Below, in pieces: positions 34,254 to 45,689 of a stretch of DNA of 64,000 bases. The notes below the pieces were generated by a model that had not been told where the DNA came from, ran no database searches, and saw nothing but the letters and a program-made list of their open reading frames with translations. The stretch spans positions 1,240,001 through 1,304,000 of the forward strand of contig CM035234.1 in assembly GCA_020226215.1 (NCBI GenBank), given 5' to 3'. A program made the position numbers and the translations under genes. Numbering within the stretch: position 1 is the first letter of the stretch; each line of letters starts with the position of its first letter. This DNA comes from Sindora glabra (taxonomy: Eukaryota > Streptophyta > Magnoliopsida > Fabales > Fabaceae).

Positions 34254-35389
34254 GCTTAAAAATATAACATCTAGGTTGAAATAAAGACATTGTTAGAGTT
34301 TAAAAATTAGATGATTTTGTACATGTCAATAAGAAATTAAAAAAAGTAGGATATTATTAAAAAATTATTAGTTTAAGTGCATCGTAAACATAAATAGAAT
34401 CAAATAATTCGTTAAGAGATACATGCATTTAATTTAAATAAATGCAACTTGACTTTAAGTAAAGTAACCACATGCTCATGAAGGAAATTATTAGTTTAAA
34501 TGTATATACATGTATAATGCTTAATTTGAAACAATTATACTATTTTATATAAATAGTCTCCTAAATAACAATAAAAATATTAATAACAATATATATAGAT
34601 AGTAAAACTTAACTTAAAAAACTTATTAATATCTATAAGATAAAAAGTGATAAAACTGAAATCCAAATAATTTAGAATCCAAATCAAAAGCCATAGTAGC
34701 AAATCACTACATCATAAGATGTTTATAAAAGCTAGAAAATAAATAATCAATGCTCTAAATTTATAATACAACAACCAACACTATGATAAAAATATATATA
34801 TGTATTTAAGTCAAAATTAACATTCTATAAAAAAAGATAGTGTCAACACAAATTAACATTCTCGCAAGATTTATCCTTAACCACTACCTTTATAATGATA
34901 TAGATTGTAAGTTATGATTTGGCAAGTTGGTTGGGTTACCACGACAAGCTCCATTTAACAACTTAATCCTAATTTTAAAGTGAAGGCGATAGCCTAAGCC
35001 TTCCTAGCTTATGTGCATCAAATACTATAATTTTTTAATTAAGATATATATTAACTCTTTTATTTACATACAAATCAAAGTAAACGAAATTTTCTTATAA
35101 AGAATATTTTCTAACAAAAATAAAACGGCTTAAAATGATTGGACTTGAGGGCTAGTAGAGATCCTCCCACCTTTAAATCATTATACCAATATAAAGCCCA
35201 AAGCATTTAGTATCTATATTTATCATAGGTAGAGCATTTGCACGAAAACAAGTGTATACTCCTTTTTAATGATTAAAATACTATATTAATTTGACATAGT
35301 ATAAATAAAGTTAAAACATTGATTAGTTGTACATTTTCCATACAAAACTTAATAATTTTCAAAATTAAAAATTTTCTATAATTAGTTAC

Positions 35390-37048
35390 TGTTAGGAATT
35401 CGGATTATCATATGTAGTGAAAATTCAAAATTTGATCCGAATTCTACCAAGGATTCATGCAAAAAAACATAAATTAACGATTAAGGTTTTACCTATTGGG
35501 CACTCGTATTTCTATTGATCAAAACTTAAGAACGGATGAATCAAACGCCGGTCGGAAGGTACAGCGTCTCTACGGTATCCACACGGAGTGAACAACGACC
35601 TCTTACCCTCTACGAATCTGCTAGGATGCTTTTTTCTCTCTAGGAATTAGGATTGAATGTTTTCTAAGTGATTTAGGGTTTGTATGGAAGCTTTGAACAT
35701 GTTGTTAAAGTGCTGCCCTCAAGTCCCTTTTTATAGAACTTAGGCAAGTCATAATCCTAGTCTAACTAGGATAATGCTTCCAAAATCTTAATCACACTTA
35801 ACAACTCATCTTATCCTTATCCTAAAGATAATGGGGAGAGATAGGACTTATATATTAATTATCTAATATTAGATAATAATATTATCTCATAATATAAATA
35901 TCTTAATATTAGATAATTGCATATAGTTATTAAATATCAAAATAATATTATCTCATAATATATTTATCTAATATCTGATAAAATAATTATTTGATATTAT
36001 TTTAATATAAAATAATATCAAATAATATATATATTACGTGAATTTATTGTTCTTAATAATACATATATGCACGAAAATAAGTCCAATTAATTGGATATTA
36101 ATATAATTAAAGTCTAATTAATTATTGTCTTATACCTACTCCTTTTGTGTGACCCTGTAGGTTCTTACTACGTTGACAATGACTTATTATTGAGCCATAG
36201 ACAGTAAGCGGTATCTAGCAATATATCACTGCCACTGCTACTCAAGTAGTAAGAATGTCTGTGATTCGACATCCACCTAATACATGATAACATTTTGCAT
36301 CATAACTTTTTTGTAATAATATCCAAATTGAACTAGAGGCATGGAATGTGTCATCCTCTTCAATATTTAATTTATATTTCTTGATACTAAGTAGACTTAA
36401 AATAAATGATTAATATCACATATTAATTCAATTGAACATGGCCATGCATTTTTAAGTCTCACTTAATCAAGGGGCCCGAGGATATTTCTCTTTTATACAA
36501 GAGTAACAAAATTCCATCTACATCGCTCACTTCCCTTTGCACGATTTATGACACACCCAATCAATGCCCTACTTGTCATCCTGATTAAAAGTGACATAGG
36601 ACAATATTAAAGTGAGTAATTACTCATTTAAGGAACCGTAGTAACTTCAGGTCAAAGGTTTATGTGTATTTGTGATCATATGAGAATAACTTATGACACG
36701 TCTATCCATGCAATATTCTCAGAGTGGGTCAGTCCAGTACATTGTTCACTAGCAAAATACTCATGTATTGACTTGATATCACATATCCATGATTCATAAT
36801 CATCAGTCACTATACATACTAGTCTCGATGTATTATTACTATCCTTTTCGTAATAATACTTGACTAGGAGCATTTTAGAAATAGCGAAGCTATTCCAAGG
36901 ATAATTATTATATTAAGTTATAAATTGTGCATAATAATAATAAAATTATAAAAATAAAATATAATAATTGAATTGCCTAAAATAAAATATAATACATTGT
37001 GTATAACTTCAATCATCTATATGATTGGTTCTAGGACACACACCAACA
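35390..37048 (-). mobile_element. Solo LTR (1,659 bp) nested in the CACTA element
   Basis: On the plus strand it begins TGTTAGGAATTCGGATTATC and ends CACACACCAACA. It is flanked by an identical 5-bp duplication, GTTAC (35,385-35,389 and 37,049-37,053). No partner LTR, primer-binding site or coding region adjoins it, so it is a solo LTR left by recombination between two LTRs. Orientation is inferred as minus, because that strand has a TATA-type box (TATAAAAA, 35,735-35,728) followed by leader-like sequence. The superfamily is uncertain; a Ty1/copia or other LTR element would both fit. The 60-codon frame at 36,873-36,691 inside it is not considered real. Confidence 0.88.
35728..35735 (-). promoter_or_regulatory. 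TATA-type box of the solo LTR
   Basis: The minus strand reads ttctataaaaagggacttga, a plant-like TATA box, in the middle of the LTR, with the expected TC-rich leader after it. It sets the probable U3/R border and the orientation of the LTR. Whether it is still active is unknown. Confidence 0.5.
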
Positions 37049-37403
37049 GTTACAAAATCCTAAAAAAATAAAAGATTAAATTGGCCACATAATATGTTTG
37101 AGGATGTAAATGGTGCAGAGTTACTTCTAAAATAACATCAAATATGAATCAGCTTTATCAGTCTCAAACCATAAACAAAATGAATTAATCTCCCTTCTTA
37201 AGAGAAGGGATATGGTAAATTTCGAGAGATAAATACAAACTTTTTTTATTTGAAACTATAAATTTTAACAAAAAATAAATTTTAAGATAAATTTTTTTTA
37301 AACGATAAAAAAAATGATAAAAAGATAAGAAAAAAATGTAGATTTAAACTAAATGAACTTTAGAGTCTAAAACGATGTGAACTTTCAGCATTTTTATTCA
37401 CAT

Positions 37404-37432
37404 ACAACATATATATATATATATATATATAT
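37404..37432. repeat. (TA)n microsatellite
   Basis: About 12 TA units within the non-coding part of the CACTA element. Confidence 0.8.
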
Positions 37433-37924
37433 GCTTTTTTTTCATGTTTCAGTAAAACATTTACTTTTAAGAAATCATCTTAAATATAATAATTTTTCAC
37501 GTCACCTTGTTGACAACGAAACTTAAGTTCATGATTCATGAACTTATTATAAGTTTGGAAATATAATTTTCCTTTAAATAGGAAAAAATTGGCATTTACT
37601 CCAATCCAACAAATAAAAAATTGGCATTCAAAACAAATTAAGCATAATTCTAATAATTTTATATAAAATGTAAATTATGGCACAATTGAAAAAAATTAAG
37701 TATAATTCCAATAATTTCAACCACATACCGACTCTATCTTAGCTAATATGCCTCCTAAAAATAAACAAATAAATAACATCTCTATCTTTGAATCATATAA
37801 AAAATCCTAGTATTATGTGTTTTTGCAATTAGTAAGAATTATTTTTTAATCCTATCTTGCTATAATGCTCTTATGGAAGAATAGTTTGGTTTGAGGACAG
37901 ACCTAATAATATCAGATTTGATGT

Positions 37925-38806
37925 TTTCTCAGAAATGCTATAGTAGAGAAGAGAAATTTTAAATTCTATAGCATTACTCATGATTACTCATACTTTATTA
38001 ATGACACTAAATCAAAATGGAAATTTTCCAATTATTCCCTATGTGGGTAGTAGAAGTTGAAAAATAAAGCAAAATCCATAATTTCTTAAAAAAAAGTAAT
38101 AGAGCAACTAGGTTGATTGTCTAACATTCTATTAAATTTGAATTGTCAACATGACATAAATGCATAAATTGGTTTCTAATATATAAATAGAACATGTTTA
38201 GATTGACAAGCAACTAAAACTCATTATCCTAAAATTGAAACTTAGATGCTAGTGAATAGTATCACTAAAGATCTGCAACAAGTCATATTCACACATACTT
38301 AATTGATTTCATGTGTAGGACAACTAGTTTAATAATGCAATAATTAGGCTTTCAATTTTGAGAAGGATCATAAATTCATCAAGCAAATATAGTTGGAACC
38401 TAACAATTTCCTTGTAGTGGAACCTATTATTTTAATCTTGTCTAATTTTTTTTAATCTTCATAGGAGTACATATGCATCAACAAATATATTCAAATTGGC
38501 CTACCTAGCTATATCAAACATAGCTATGAATTCTATAGCTACAAGGATGAATCAATGCCCACAGGAGCTATGATTTCTTAAACATTTTGTCAAACACTTG
38601 GTGGGCTAGCAAGTAAAACTTCATCGAAAATATTCATATTAGAATACAATTTTGTAACAATGAAACTCGTATTAACAAAGCAAATACATACAAATTTTAG
38701 AAATTGATAGAAATAATATAAATAAATATATTATTTTAGCAAAATTTTGTACCAAAATGTAAGACTTCAAAATTTCTCTTCTCCACTATAGCATTTCTCA
38801 GAAAAA
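37925..38806. repeat. Inverted-terminal-repeat element inside the CACTA element
   Basis: At the left end agaaatgctatagtagagaa is followed by gagaaatttt. The right end carries the complement of agaaatgctatagtggagaa followed by gagaaatttt (38,770-38,806). These inverted repeats of about 32 bp differ at one base and bound about 880 bp of non-coding AT-rich sequence. No target duplication is obvious. It could be a nested MITE (hAT- or Mutator-like) or an internal inverted repeat of the CACTA element itself. Confidence 0.5.
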
Positions 38807-39585
38807 AAATATATAATAAAATACTATTCATTAAGAAAAAGGACAAAAAAGTAACCCTTATAAATGACAAAACTATAAAACAAAAGAAGGGAACAAAATA
38901 AGCAAACTATGGGAAAAGAAGTAAGGTGAAAAAAACAAGGTGATTAATGATCCAAACAAACAAAACCATGATATGATCTAAACAAAGGGCAGTAAAATAA
39001 GCAAATGGTATAGTAAGATTAAAATTTTCAAATAAAAAATAAAAAATATTCTCTAAACGTAAAGTTAAGAGAAAATCCAATGAAGAAGTTGAAATAGCTT
39101 GAAACTTACTTGGAAGTGGTTAAGAAATTTTGGCATTGGACTCGAAGGAAGAAAGGCTGATATTGGAGAAACTTCATGCTCATGACTAAAGGTAGGAGAA
39201 AAGGGTTCTGACTTTGTGTTTGAAATTAACTGGGACAGAGAAGGAAATTAGCCAAATGAAAATGAGAGGTTACATATAAAAGGAAATTGAATATAATTAT
39301 ATGTAAATAACTTGCAAAAATCAACGTGACCCCTCTATGTAAAAAAAATCCCACCAAAACTTCATAGCAATAAAAAAATCCCACCAAAGAAAAATATAAA
39401 AGGGTTTTTCAATATTATTTCTGGCACTTGACAAACTACCACCGCGCTTTACTACTTGTGGCATTTTCTCTTAACCCCCAGCAAAGAATTGCTACAAAAA
39501 CATAATTTTTTCTATAGTGGTTGGGTTAGGCTAAGTTTAAAAATAATGGTTAAAAGTGTCATGATCGTATCATAACATCACTTAC

Positions 39586-40615
39586 ACATACTATAACTGG
39601 GGATCAAACTCTATTTGCAAAGCAGTGCATAAAACTTTTAAGAAATATCAGATGCTACTTAAACCAAATGTTCTTAATGACTCAATATTAATTATTTATT
39701 ATATAGTATTGGGTTAGTGGGTCAACCTTGTTACTTTAAATTATTTATTATATAGTCTTGGGTTAGTGGATTCCAAAATTTTATTAAGTTGGATTATTTC
39801 AAATTAACCTTTTACTAAGTTAAACTATTTTTCCTTTTTTTATTTAAGTCTCAAGCAAATTGTAAACAAAATCAAACCAATATTAATCTTAGTCTAATTT
39901 ATTAAATCCAATTTATTTTTGACATTTGCAAATATTAGTCATTAATAGAGACCTATCCATTGCCATTATGCACAAAAAAACTAATATATGTTATATTGTT
40001 ATGAAAATAAAATTAGAATGGTAATGAAATCAAGTAAGAGAAGAGAATTGTACAAAAAGGATTTCTTTTATTTTTGAAGGTATAGAATCATTTAATAACA
40101 TTATGTATTTATAGACTTTCTATACACTAGTGTTTTGTAACACAACTTGACTATTAACCTAATAAGATGACTGGGTCAATGTTAGATATGTTCAATTAGT
40201 CAAATCGGATGGTTAAACTAGCTATTACATTTTTTATGTTTAATAAATTATATATTATATATATGTGTTTTAAAAAATTTACGTAATTAGTATAAGTGTA
40301 TTTATATTTCTAAATACATAAATAAATATTCATCTTATTGTAATTACAATAATTATCAAATATAATTTTATTATATTTACTTAATTAGGGTTTGTTTAGT
40401 GCTATTGTATTTATCAAAATTATATTTTAGTTTCTTTATGTTTTTCTTTGTGTTTGGAAAATTAGGGCTATGATATCCTAAGGTAATAATTAAAAAGGAT
40501 AGTTAGATTACTTGTATTTATATCAAGGAAAAAAAAGAAAGAAAAAAAGGGATGATTAAGTAAAAAGGATAGGATGATTAAGTAAAAAGGGATGGCTAGG
40601 ATTTGTTATTGAAAA
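39586..40615. other. Intergenic AT-rich DNA
   Basis: No gene. The phrase tatatagt(c/a)ttgggttagtgg occurs twice (near 39,699 and 39,751), showing a short tandem duplication. The start of the LTR-like block that follows may lie here, but no terminus was found. Confidence 0.4.
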
Positions 40616-40655
40616 ATGGATTTATTACATGAGACACACTTGATCAAAGCCCTTA

Positions 40656-40770
40656 CCTTTTGTTTTTTTTTCTTTTTTCTTTTTGTCCTCTCTCTCTCCT
40701 TATTTTCCCAGCATTCCCACCCTCTCTCCTTCTCTCTCTTTCTTTTCTTAGTTTTTCCTTCTCTCTTTCT
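40656..40770. repeat. Pyrimidine-rich (CT/TTTC) low-complexity tract
   Basis: A T- and C-rich stretch with runs of ctctctcc and tctttcttt. Its two apparent Phe/Ser/Leu-rich reading frames are translations of the low-complexity sequence, not genes. Confidence 0.75.
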
Positions 40771-41039
40771 TTGCTTAAAGGGCCATTATGTTACCTCTTG
40801 TTGTCATGTTGCTCTTACATTAATCGACTACTGCTAGCAGCAGCACAAGATAACAATAATAGCTGTGGATTTTGATAAAAGCTATAGTTGGAGTTGAAGT
40901 ACAAGGCCACTCAATCTTTACCTTTGGCTAGTATTTTGGTAAGTGTTCATTGTTGATGAAGCTTTAAAAGGGTTTCCTAAGCAAAGGTAAAGTGATGTAT
41001 AGCATAATATTTTAATATTATTACTAGTATAACTATAAC

Positions 41040-41800
41040 TCATAAAACCTGTTTTTACATGTTTGAGGAGTATAATGAATACTTTAAAAAAAATTATGTT
41101 ATAAAATGTTAAAATATCATGCTTGTAATATCTTTAAGGTATTAGACCTAAAATTTCTAATGATTTGAAATGGATTAGTGAAACCCATTTTTGTATACGT
41201 TTGAATACATAAAGATAGCTTGAAAAATATGATTTGTATATTCTAAAGTGCTAAAACAAGATGATTAAAATGTATATGGATCATTACATCCTATTATTTT
41301 GAAAGACTCGTGTATGATCTAGAAAATTCATTTTTACATATACTTGAAATATACAATAATGACTTTAAAAGCAAGAGTTTTGTGATATAAAATGTTAATG
41401 TACTATGATTAGAGTAATTATGAAGTACTATACTTTCATATTTTGAGAAGTTTCAACTTGATCCAAGTAAAAAACCCATTTTATGTATATTTTGAATTCC
41501 TAATGGTGCTTTTAGAAAATAATATTTTTATGCTATAGAGTAATATGATTATATAGTTGAAGATTTTCTAGAGTGTCATATTTTGTTATTATATAGTATA
41601 ATATTTTGATACTAAACTTGCATATTTTAAAAAGTTTCAACTTGATCCAAGTAAAAACCCATTTTATGTATATAATGAATTCTTAATGTTGCTTTTCAAA
41701 AAGAATATTTTTATGCTATAAAGTAATGGGATTATATAGTTGAAGATTTTCTAGAGTGTCATATTTTGATATTATAGAAAATTTGAACTCAATTCGAAAA
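41040..41800. repeat. Degenerate tandem array, period about 134-182 bp
   Basis: Five related units are marked by a shared cccattttatgtata...tgaat core at about 41,049, 41,183, 41,327, 41,474 and 41,656. The last two are very similar over 180 bp: catattttgagaagtttcaa at 41,437 matches catattttaaaaagtttcaa at 41,621, and both run on through gttgaagattttctagagtg. The earlier units are more diverged. Confidence 0.7.
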
Positions 41801-42904
41801 ACTTAGTTTATCATCCTATTTTGAGAACTTGGTAGAACTTTAATAAAATAAGGATCTTAAGCTTAAGAATATTAGACTAGTATACTTAAAGTATGATTAT
41901 ATCATTAAAGTATAATATCTTGATGTTTGGAGTTAATTATGAAAGTTTTTGATAAATGTAATTCTCTTGTTCTTTATAGAAAATTATGACCTAGGATGAT
42001 TAAATGATAGAAAGCAATTCTTTTAGAGTTGTAAGTTCCAATATTCCTATTTGTATAGCTTTGAACTAAAAATCTTTGCCTGATGACATACTTAAGTTAC
42101 AAGTTAGTGTTAGGAAAATAAGAGAAGTACATAATAAGGAATTCTATCACATTATGATTGGAATACGAATTTGTAATATTTGGAAAGAAAATAAATATTA
42201 TCCTGTATTCATATTATTACTATAAATAATGGAAAAAATAAGTGATTCTAAATCTTTACAATAGATATGTACTACCAGGTAAGTATATATATCACTCTAA
42301 TATAATGTGTTAATATTAAAGTGTTTAAATGCCATAAATTATGATCTTTCTTATTAATGTTATAAATCACATATTCGCCTCATCTATAAATCTTAAATAA
42401 GGTAGATTGTGAATTATAATATGTGTATTGCTAAATCAATTATATGGTTATATATGAGAAATTTGGGAATGCTATATGTGATAAGTTGGTAACTATCTAT
42501 TTGGAAGAATGCTGTTGCAATAGGCTTGTGAGATATGACGATAATATGATAAAATGTTGATTAATTATGATTGAAATGCAATGGTAAATGATGTTTATAT
42601 TGAGTTTGAAATTACATTGTTATTTCCATGTTAAAAATTATAGTGACATAAGAATGAGAATAAATGTGTGGCCATACGAGGAGGCATGGTGGCATTATTG
42701 TTCGCATACTATATTATATGCTTTGATTTACCTTGTATTGATGAATAACTAAATTATGTTGAATTCATATTGAAATTTATGATTTGTAAAGCTAAGCTCT
42801 ATTATGCATATTATGTTATGAAATTTGCCATGAGTGGTATTTGAAATGAGATATATGATAGAGCAATGATGTAAAAGTTAGATGAAAATTCCTGGTAACA
42901 ACTT

Positions 42905-44810
42905 ATGGAAGGTATAAGGTGCACTTTGGAGGGACAAGGATGGAAATGCGAGTAAGGTATAATGCTGGACCGAGAGATAAAAGGTAGATGCATGTATGTT
43001 TCATTATAATTGATATGCATTATGATATGGCATGAAATCTTGTTTATAATTTGAATATCTCTAATTAATATGATTAAAACAATTTCATGTGATTGAATCT
43101 TACTATTTACTTATGAATGTAATTTTCACTTAGAATGGGTGTGTGCGATATGATGATATTGTATGCCAGTGAATGGTTAAGATTATTGTGACTCACAGCA
43201 GAAAATGCAAAGTTTGAGTTGTGTGTAGGTAAACATCCAATTTGAAACTCATTTTTTCATGTTTAAAGAATCCAAGGAGTTCAAATTATATTTATTTCCT
43301 TAATTAAACACTTAATTATCAAGTAATCATTTAATACAATGGAATTAAGGTTTAACAGTGTAAGATATATACTCACTAAGTTCTCGTAACTCATCCCATT
43401 TATTTTGTAATATTTTCAAGTTAAGATAAGAATGGTTGAGCTTCACTGAATTTATGAAGAATTAGAGACAACCTAATTAAAGGATTTTGATAATTGGATT
43501 AGGATCAGAATATACATATATAGATTGTGTTAATTCAATTCTTGATTTGTTGAATTGTTTATCTATGTATATGTTTGGATATATTGTGTTATTATGTGTA
43601 ATCTAAGTATTATTGCATCTATCACATTTGTGATAAATACAAGTAATGTATTTTAGGGCATATATCCCTTGTAAAGGTCCAAAAAGTAATGGAAACTTTG
43701 TTTATTCTTCTATAAAAATTTATACTATGATTTGAGTTCTCACGAAAGTAAAGAGGTTCTCATTAGGTAAAACTAGAGAAATTAATAATGAGGTTGGTGG
43801 ATATCGAGTATCGGGATCCATGCTGATTACAATCCGAACAAGTTGTGACAAAGATGATATCAAAGCTTGTAGAGGATATAAAGTAAACCTTGAAAGGACA
43901 AAGATGGAAAGACAGGTAAGGTATAAGGCAAAACCAGGAGATAAAAGATGGATGCATGTGTTTTTATTATAATTGATATGCACTATGATGTAGCATGAAA
44001 TCTTGTTTGTGATTTGAGTGTCTCTAATTAATGTGATCGAGATAATTTAGTGTGATTGAATCTTACTATCTATTTATAAATGTGATCTTCATTCAGAATG
44101 GATATGTGTGACATGATAATGATATTGTGTACTAATGAATGATTAAGATTATTGCGACTTGTAGTAGAAAATGCAAAGTCTAAGTTGTGTGCCAGTAAAC
44201 ATCCAATTTGAAACTTAATTTTACATGTTTAAAGAATTTAGGGGGTTTAAATTATATTTAATTAAACACTTAATTATCAAGTAATCATTTAATGCAATGG
44301 AATCAAGGTTTAACAGTGTAAGATATATACTCACTGAGTTTTCATAACTCATCTCATTTATTTTACAATGTTTTCAAGTTAAGATAAGAATGGTTGAGTG
44401 TTACTGTATCCATAAAGAATAAAAAAGGGCCTAATTAAAGGATTCTAATAGTTATATTAGAATCGGGATATACATATATAGATTGTGTTAATTCAACACT
44501 TGATGTATTGAATTATTTATCTATGTATACATGTAGATGTATTGTGTTATTATGTGTAATCTGAGTACTATTGTATTTGTTGAATTTGTGATAACTACGT
44601 TAATATATTTTAAGGTGTATGACCCTTGAAAAGGTTTGAAAAATTCTATCTATTCTTTTATAACAATTTATAGTATGATTTAAGTTCCTATGGAAGTAGG
44701 GAGGTTCCTATTAGGTAAAATTAGAAAAATTAGTGATAAGGCTAGTGGATAACAAGTATCGAGATTCACACTAGTCATAGTCCGAACAGGTTGTGATAAG
44801 GGCATTGAGT
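42905..44810 (+). repeat. About 945-bp direct duplication of an LTR 3' portion
   Basis: The first copy is about 42,905-43,850 and the second about 43,874-44,810, offset by 963 bp. Landmarks in both are ggtataaggtgcactttgg / ggatataaagtaaaccttg, aggtttaacagtgtaagata, and the end tccgaacaagttgtgaca / tccgaacaggttgtgata. Between the copies sits a primer-binding-site-like tgatatcaaagc. Confidence 0.85.
43855..43866 (+). other. Decayed tRNA-Met primer-binding site
   Basis: The sequence tgatatcaaagc follows directly after an LTR-like end (gttgtgaca). It differs at two positions from TGGTATCAGAGC, the complement of the 3' end of initiator methionine tRNA, which primes many plant LTR retrotransposons. 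Confidence 0.6.
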
Positions 44811-45689
44811 TATGAGTGTATAGTTTTAGATTAGGGTAATCTTTGATTTCAAGTCCAATAATTTAAATTTTCAAATTTTTGTTTAAAAATAAAAATAAAA
44901 ATAAAATAAAATAAGTAATTGGTTTAATCAATTTTTTACTAGATTTGATTGACTTAATTTGAATTTTTGTTCACTCCAAGTTTAAAAGTCCTTTTGGCTT
45001 GTTTTTGCTCTTGGGTGTTAGTTAAACCAATTGGGTTAGTTTGGGTTTAACAACATTACAATACACTAAGTGATAATTATCACAATTCATAATAGTAATT
45101 ATTGTTAATTGGTAATTATCATTTATTAGTTATAATCAAATATTATGTGAAACTTAAATTTATAACAACTAATAGATAATCAAAGAATTTGTTAATATTC
45201 ATATAAGTATATATTTACGACACATACCTTTTTAAGAATATGAAAGTTTCATAATCTTGAAGAAATTGAAGAAATCCTTATTTTATTTGTTCTATTAACT
45301 ATAACAAAAAAAAATTGAAATGATTCTTTTTATGTCTTAAATTTTTAGTTTTGCTATTATATAAAAACTTTTGACATTATTTTAAATTTTTTCTCAAAAC
45401 TTTAAAAGTTTAGTTGTTTAATTTTAAGATTTACTTAGTTATAATATTTAAGCATTTAATTTGTTAAAATATATGTTACAATCCAAGGAATTTAAAATTT
45501 TTACTTAATTATTCTAGCATAAATTACTAGATATTTTAAATTATTTGATTTATTTGAATATTGAATGTTAAATGGTGCATTAATTCATTACTTGTGATTT
45601 TATCAAATTTGTACGATAAAAATATTTGAAATTATAAATGTCTAGAAGTAAGTATATAGGTATGGAGGAAGTTTAGGACATTATTTTCA
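44811..45689. other. Intergenic AT-rich DNA, nothing recognised
   Basis: No gene. A short (AAAAT)-type run lies at about 44,886-44,911. The rest is featureless AT-rich sequence. Confidence 0.4.

Larger units (their letters stand above)
32081..39519 (-). mobile_element. CACTA (En/Spm-type) DNA transposon, 7.4 kb
   Basis: The left end is CACTACAAAAAATTAGTTAT. The right end, on the opposite strand, is CACTATAGAAAAAATTATGT. Both are flanked by an identical 3-bp duplication, GTT (32,078-32,080 and 39,520-39,522), the hallmark of CACTA elements. Near both ends the sequence has repeated TGGCA/TGCCA-like motifs (ttgtggcattttt, gccactaaagg, ttgtggcattttctc), resembling subterminal transposase-binding repeats. 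The only coding relic is an N-terminal TNP2-type transposase fragment on the minus strand (33,470-34,253). A solo LTR (35,390-37,048) and a smaller inverted-repeat element (37,925-38,806) lie inside. With the transposase broken and truncated it cannot move on its own, though its ends could still be recognised. Confidence 0.9.
31863..39585. repeat. Two-unit tandem repeat split by the CACTA element
   Basis: Unit 1 (about 31,863-31,975) ends gttgggtaaaatttaatggt...atgttatgatcctatcataa. Unit 2 starts at about 32,013, runs to the CACTA insertion at 32,080, and resumes at 39,523 with gggttaggctaag...gtcatgatcgtatcataa. With the transposon and one GTT removed, unit 2 aligns with unit 1, giving an internal picture of the empty insertion site. 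Confidence 0.65.
40640..44810 (+). mobile_element. Long-LTR remnant (probably Ty3/gypsy, Del/Tekay-like) with duplicated 3' part and decayed primer-binding site
   Basis: No coding content. A TC-rich leader-like stretch (40,650-40,780) is followed by a degenerate tandem array (41,040-41,800). A region with the phrase atatatactcactaagttctcgt follows, then a terminal segment that includes tatcgggatccatgctgatt and ends gttgtgaca at 43,850. At 43,855-43,866 the sequence tgatatcaaagc is a two-base variant of the primer-binding site TGGTATCAGAGC. Right after it, an approximately 945-bp copy of the LTR's last part is repeated (43,874-44,810), again ending at gttgtgata. The superfamily assignment rests on resemblance to known long gypsy LTRs and is inference. 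Confidence 0.55.

Noticed and set aside
36691..36873. 60-codon minus-strand frame inside the solo LTR
   Set aside because: LTRs are non-coding; the frame lacks similarity to any retroelement protein I know.
40616..40875. Phe/Leu/Ser-rich plus-strand frames
   Set aside because: Translations of a pyrimidine-rich low-complexity tract.
42811..43983. Minus-strand frames starting MHINYN at two places
   Set aside because: They are related to each other only because they lie in the two copies of the duplicated LTR segment; they diverge in frame and length and look non-coding.
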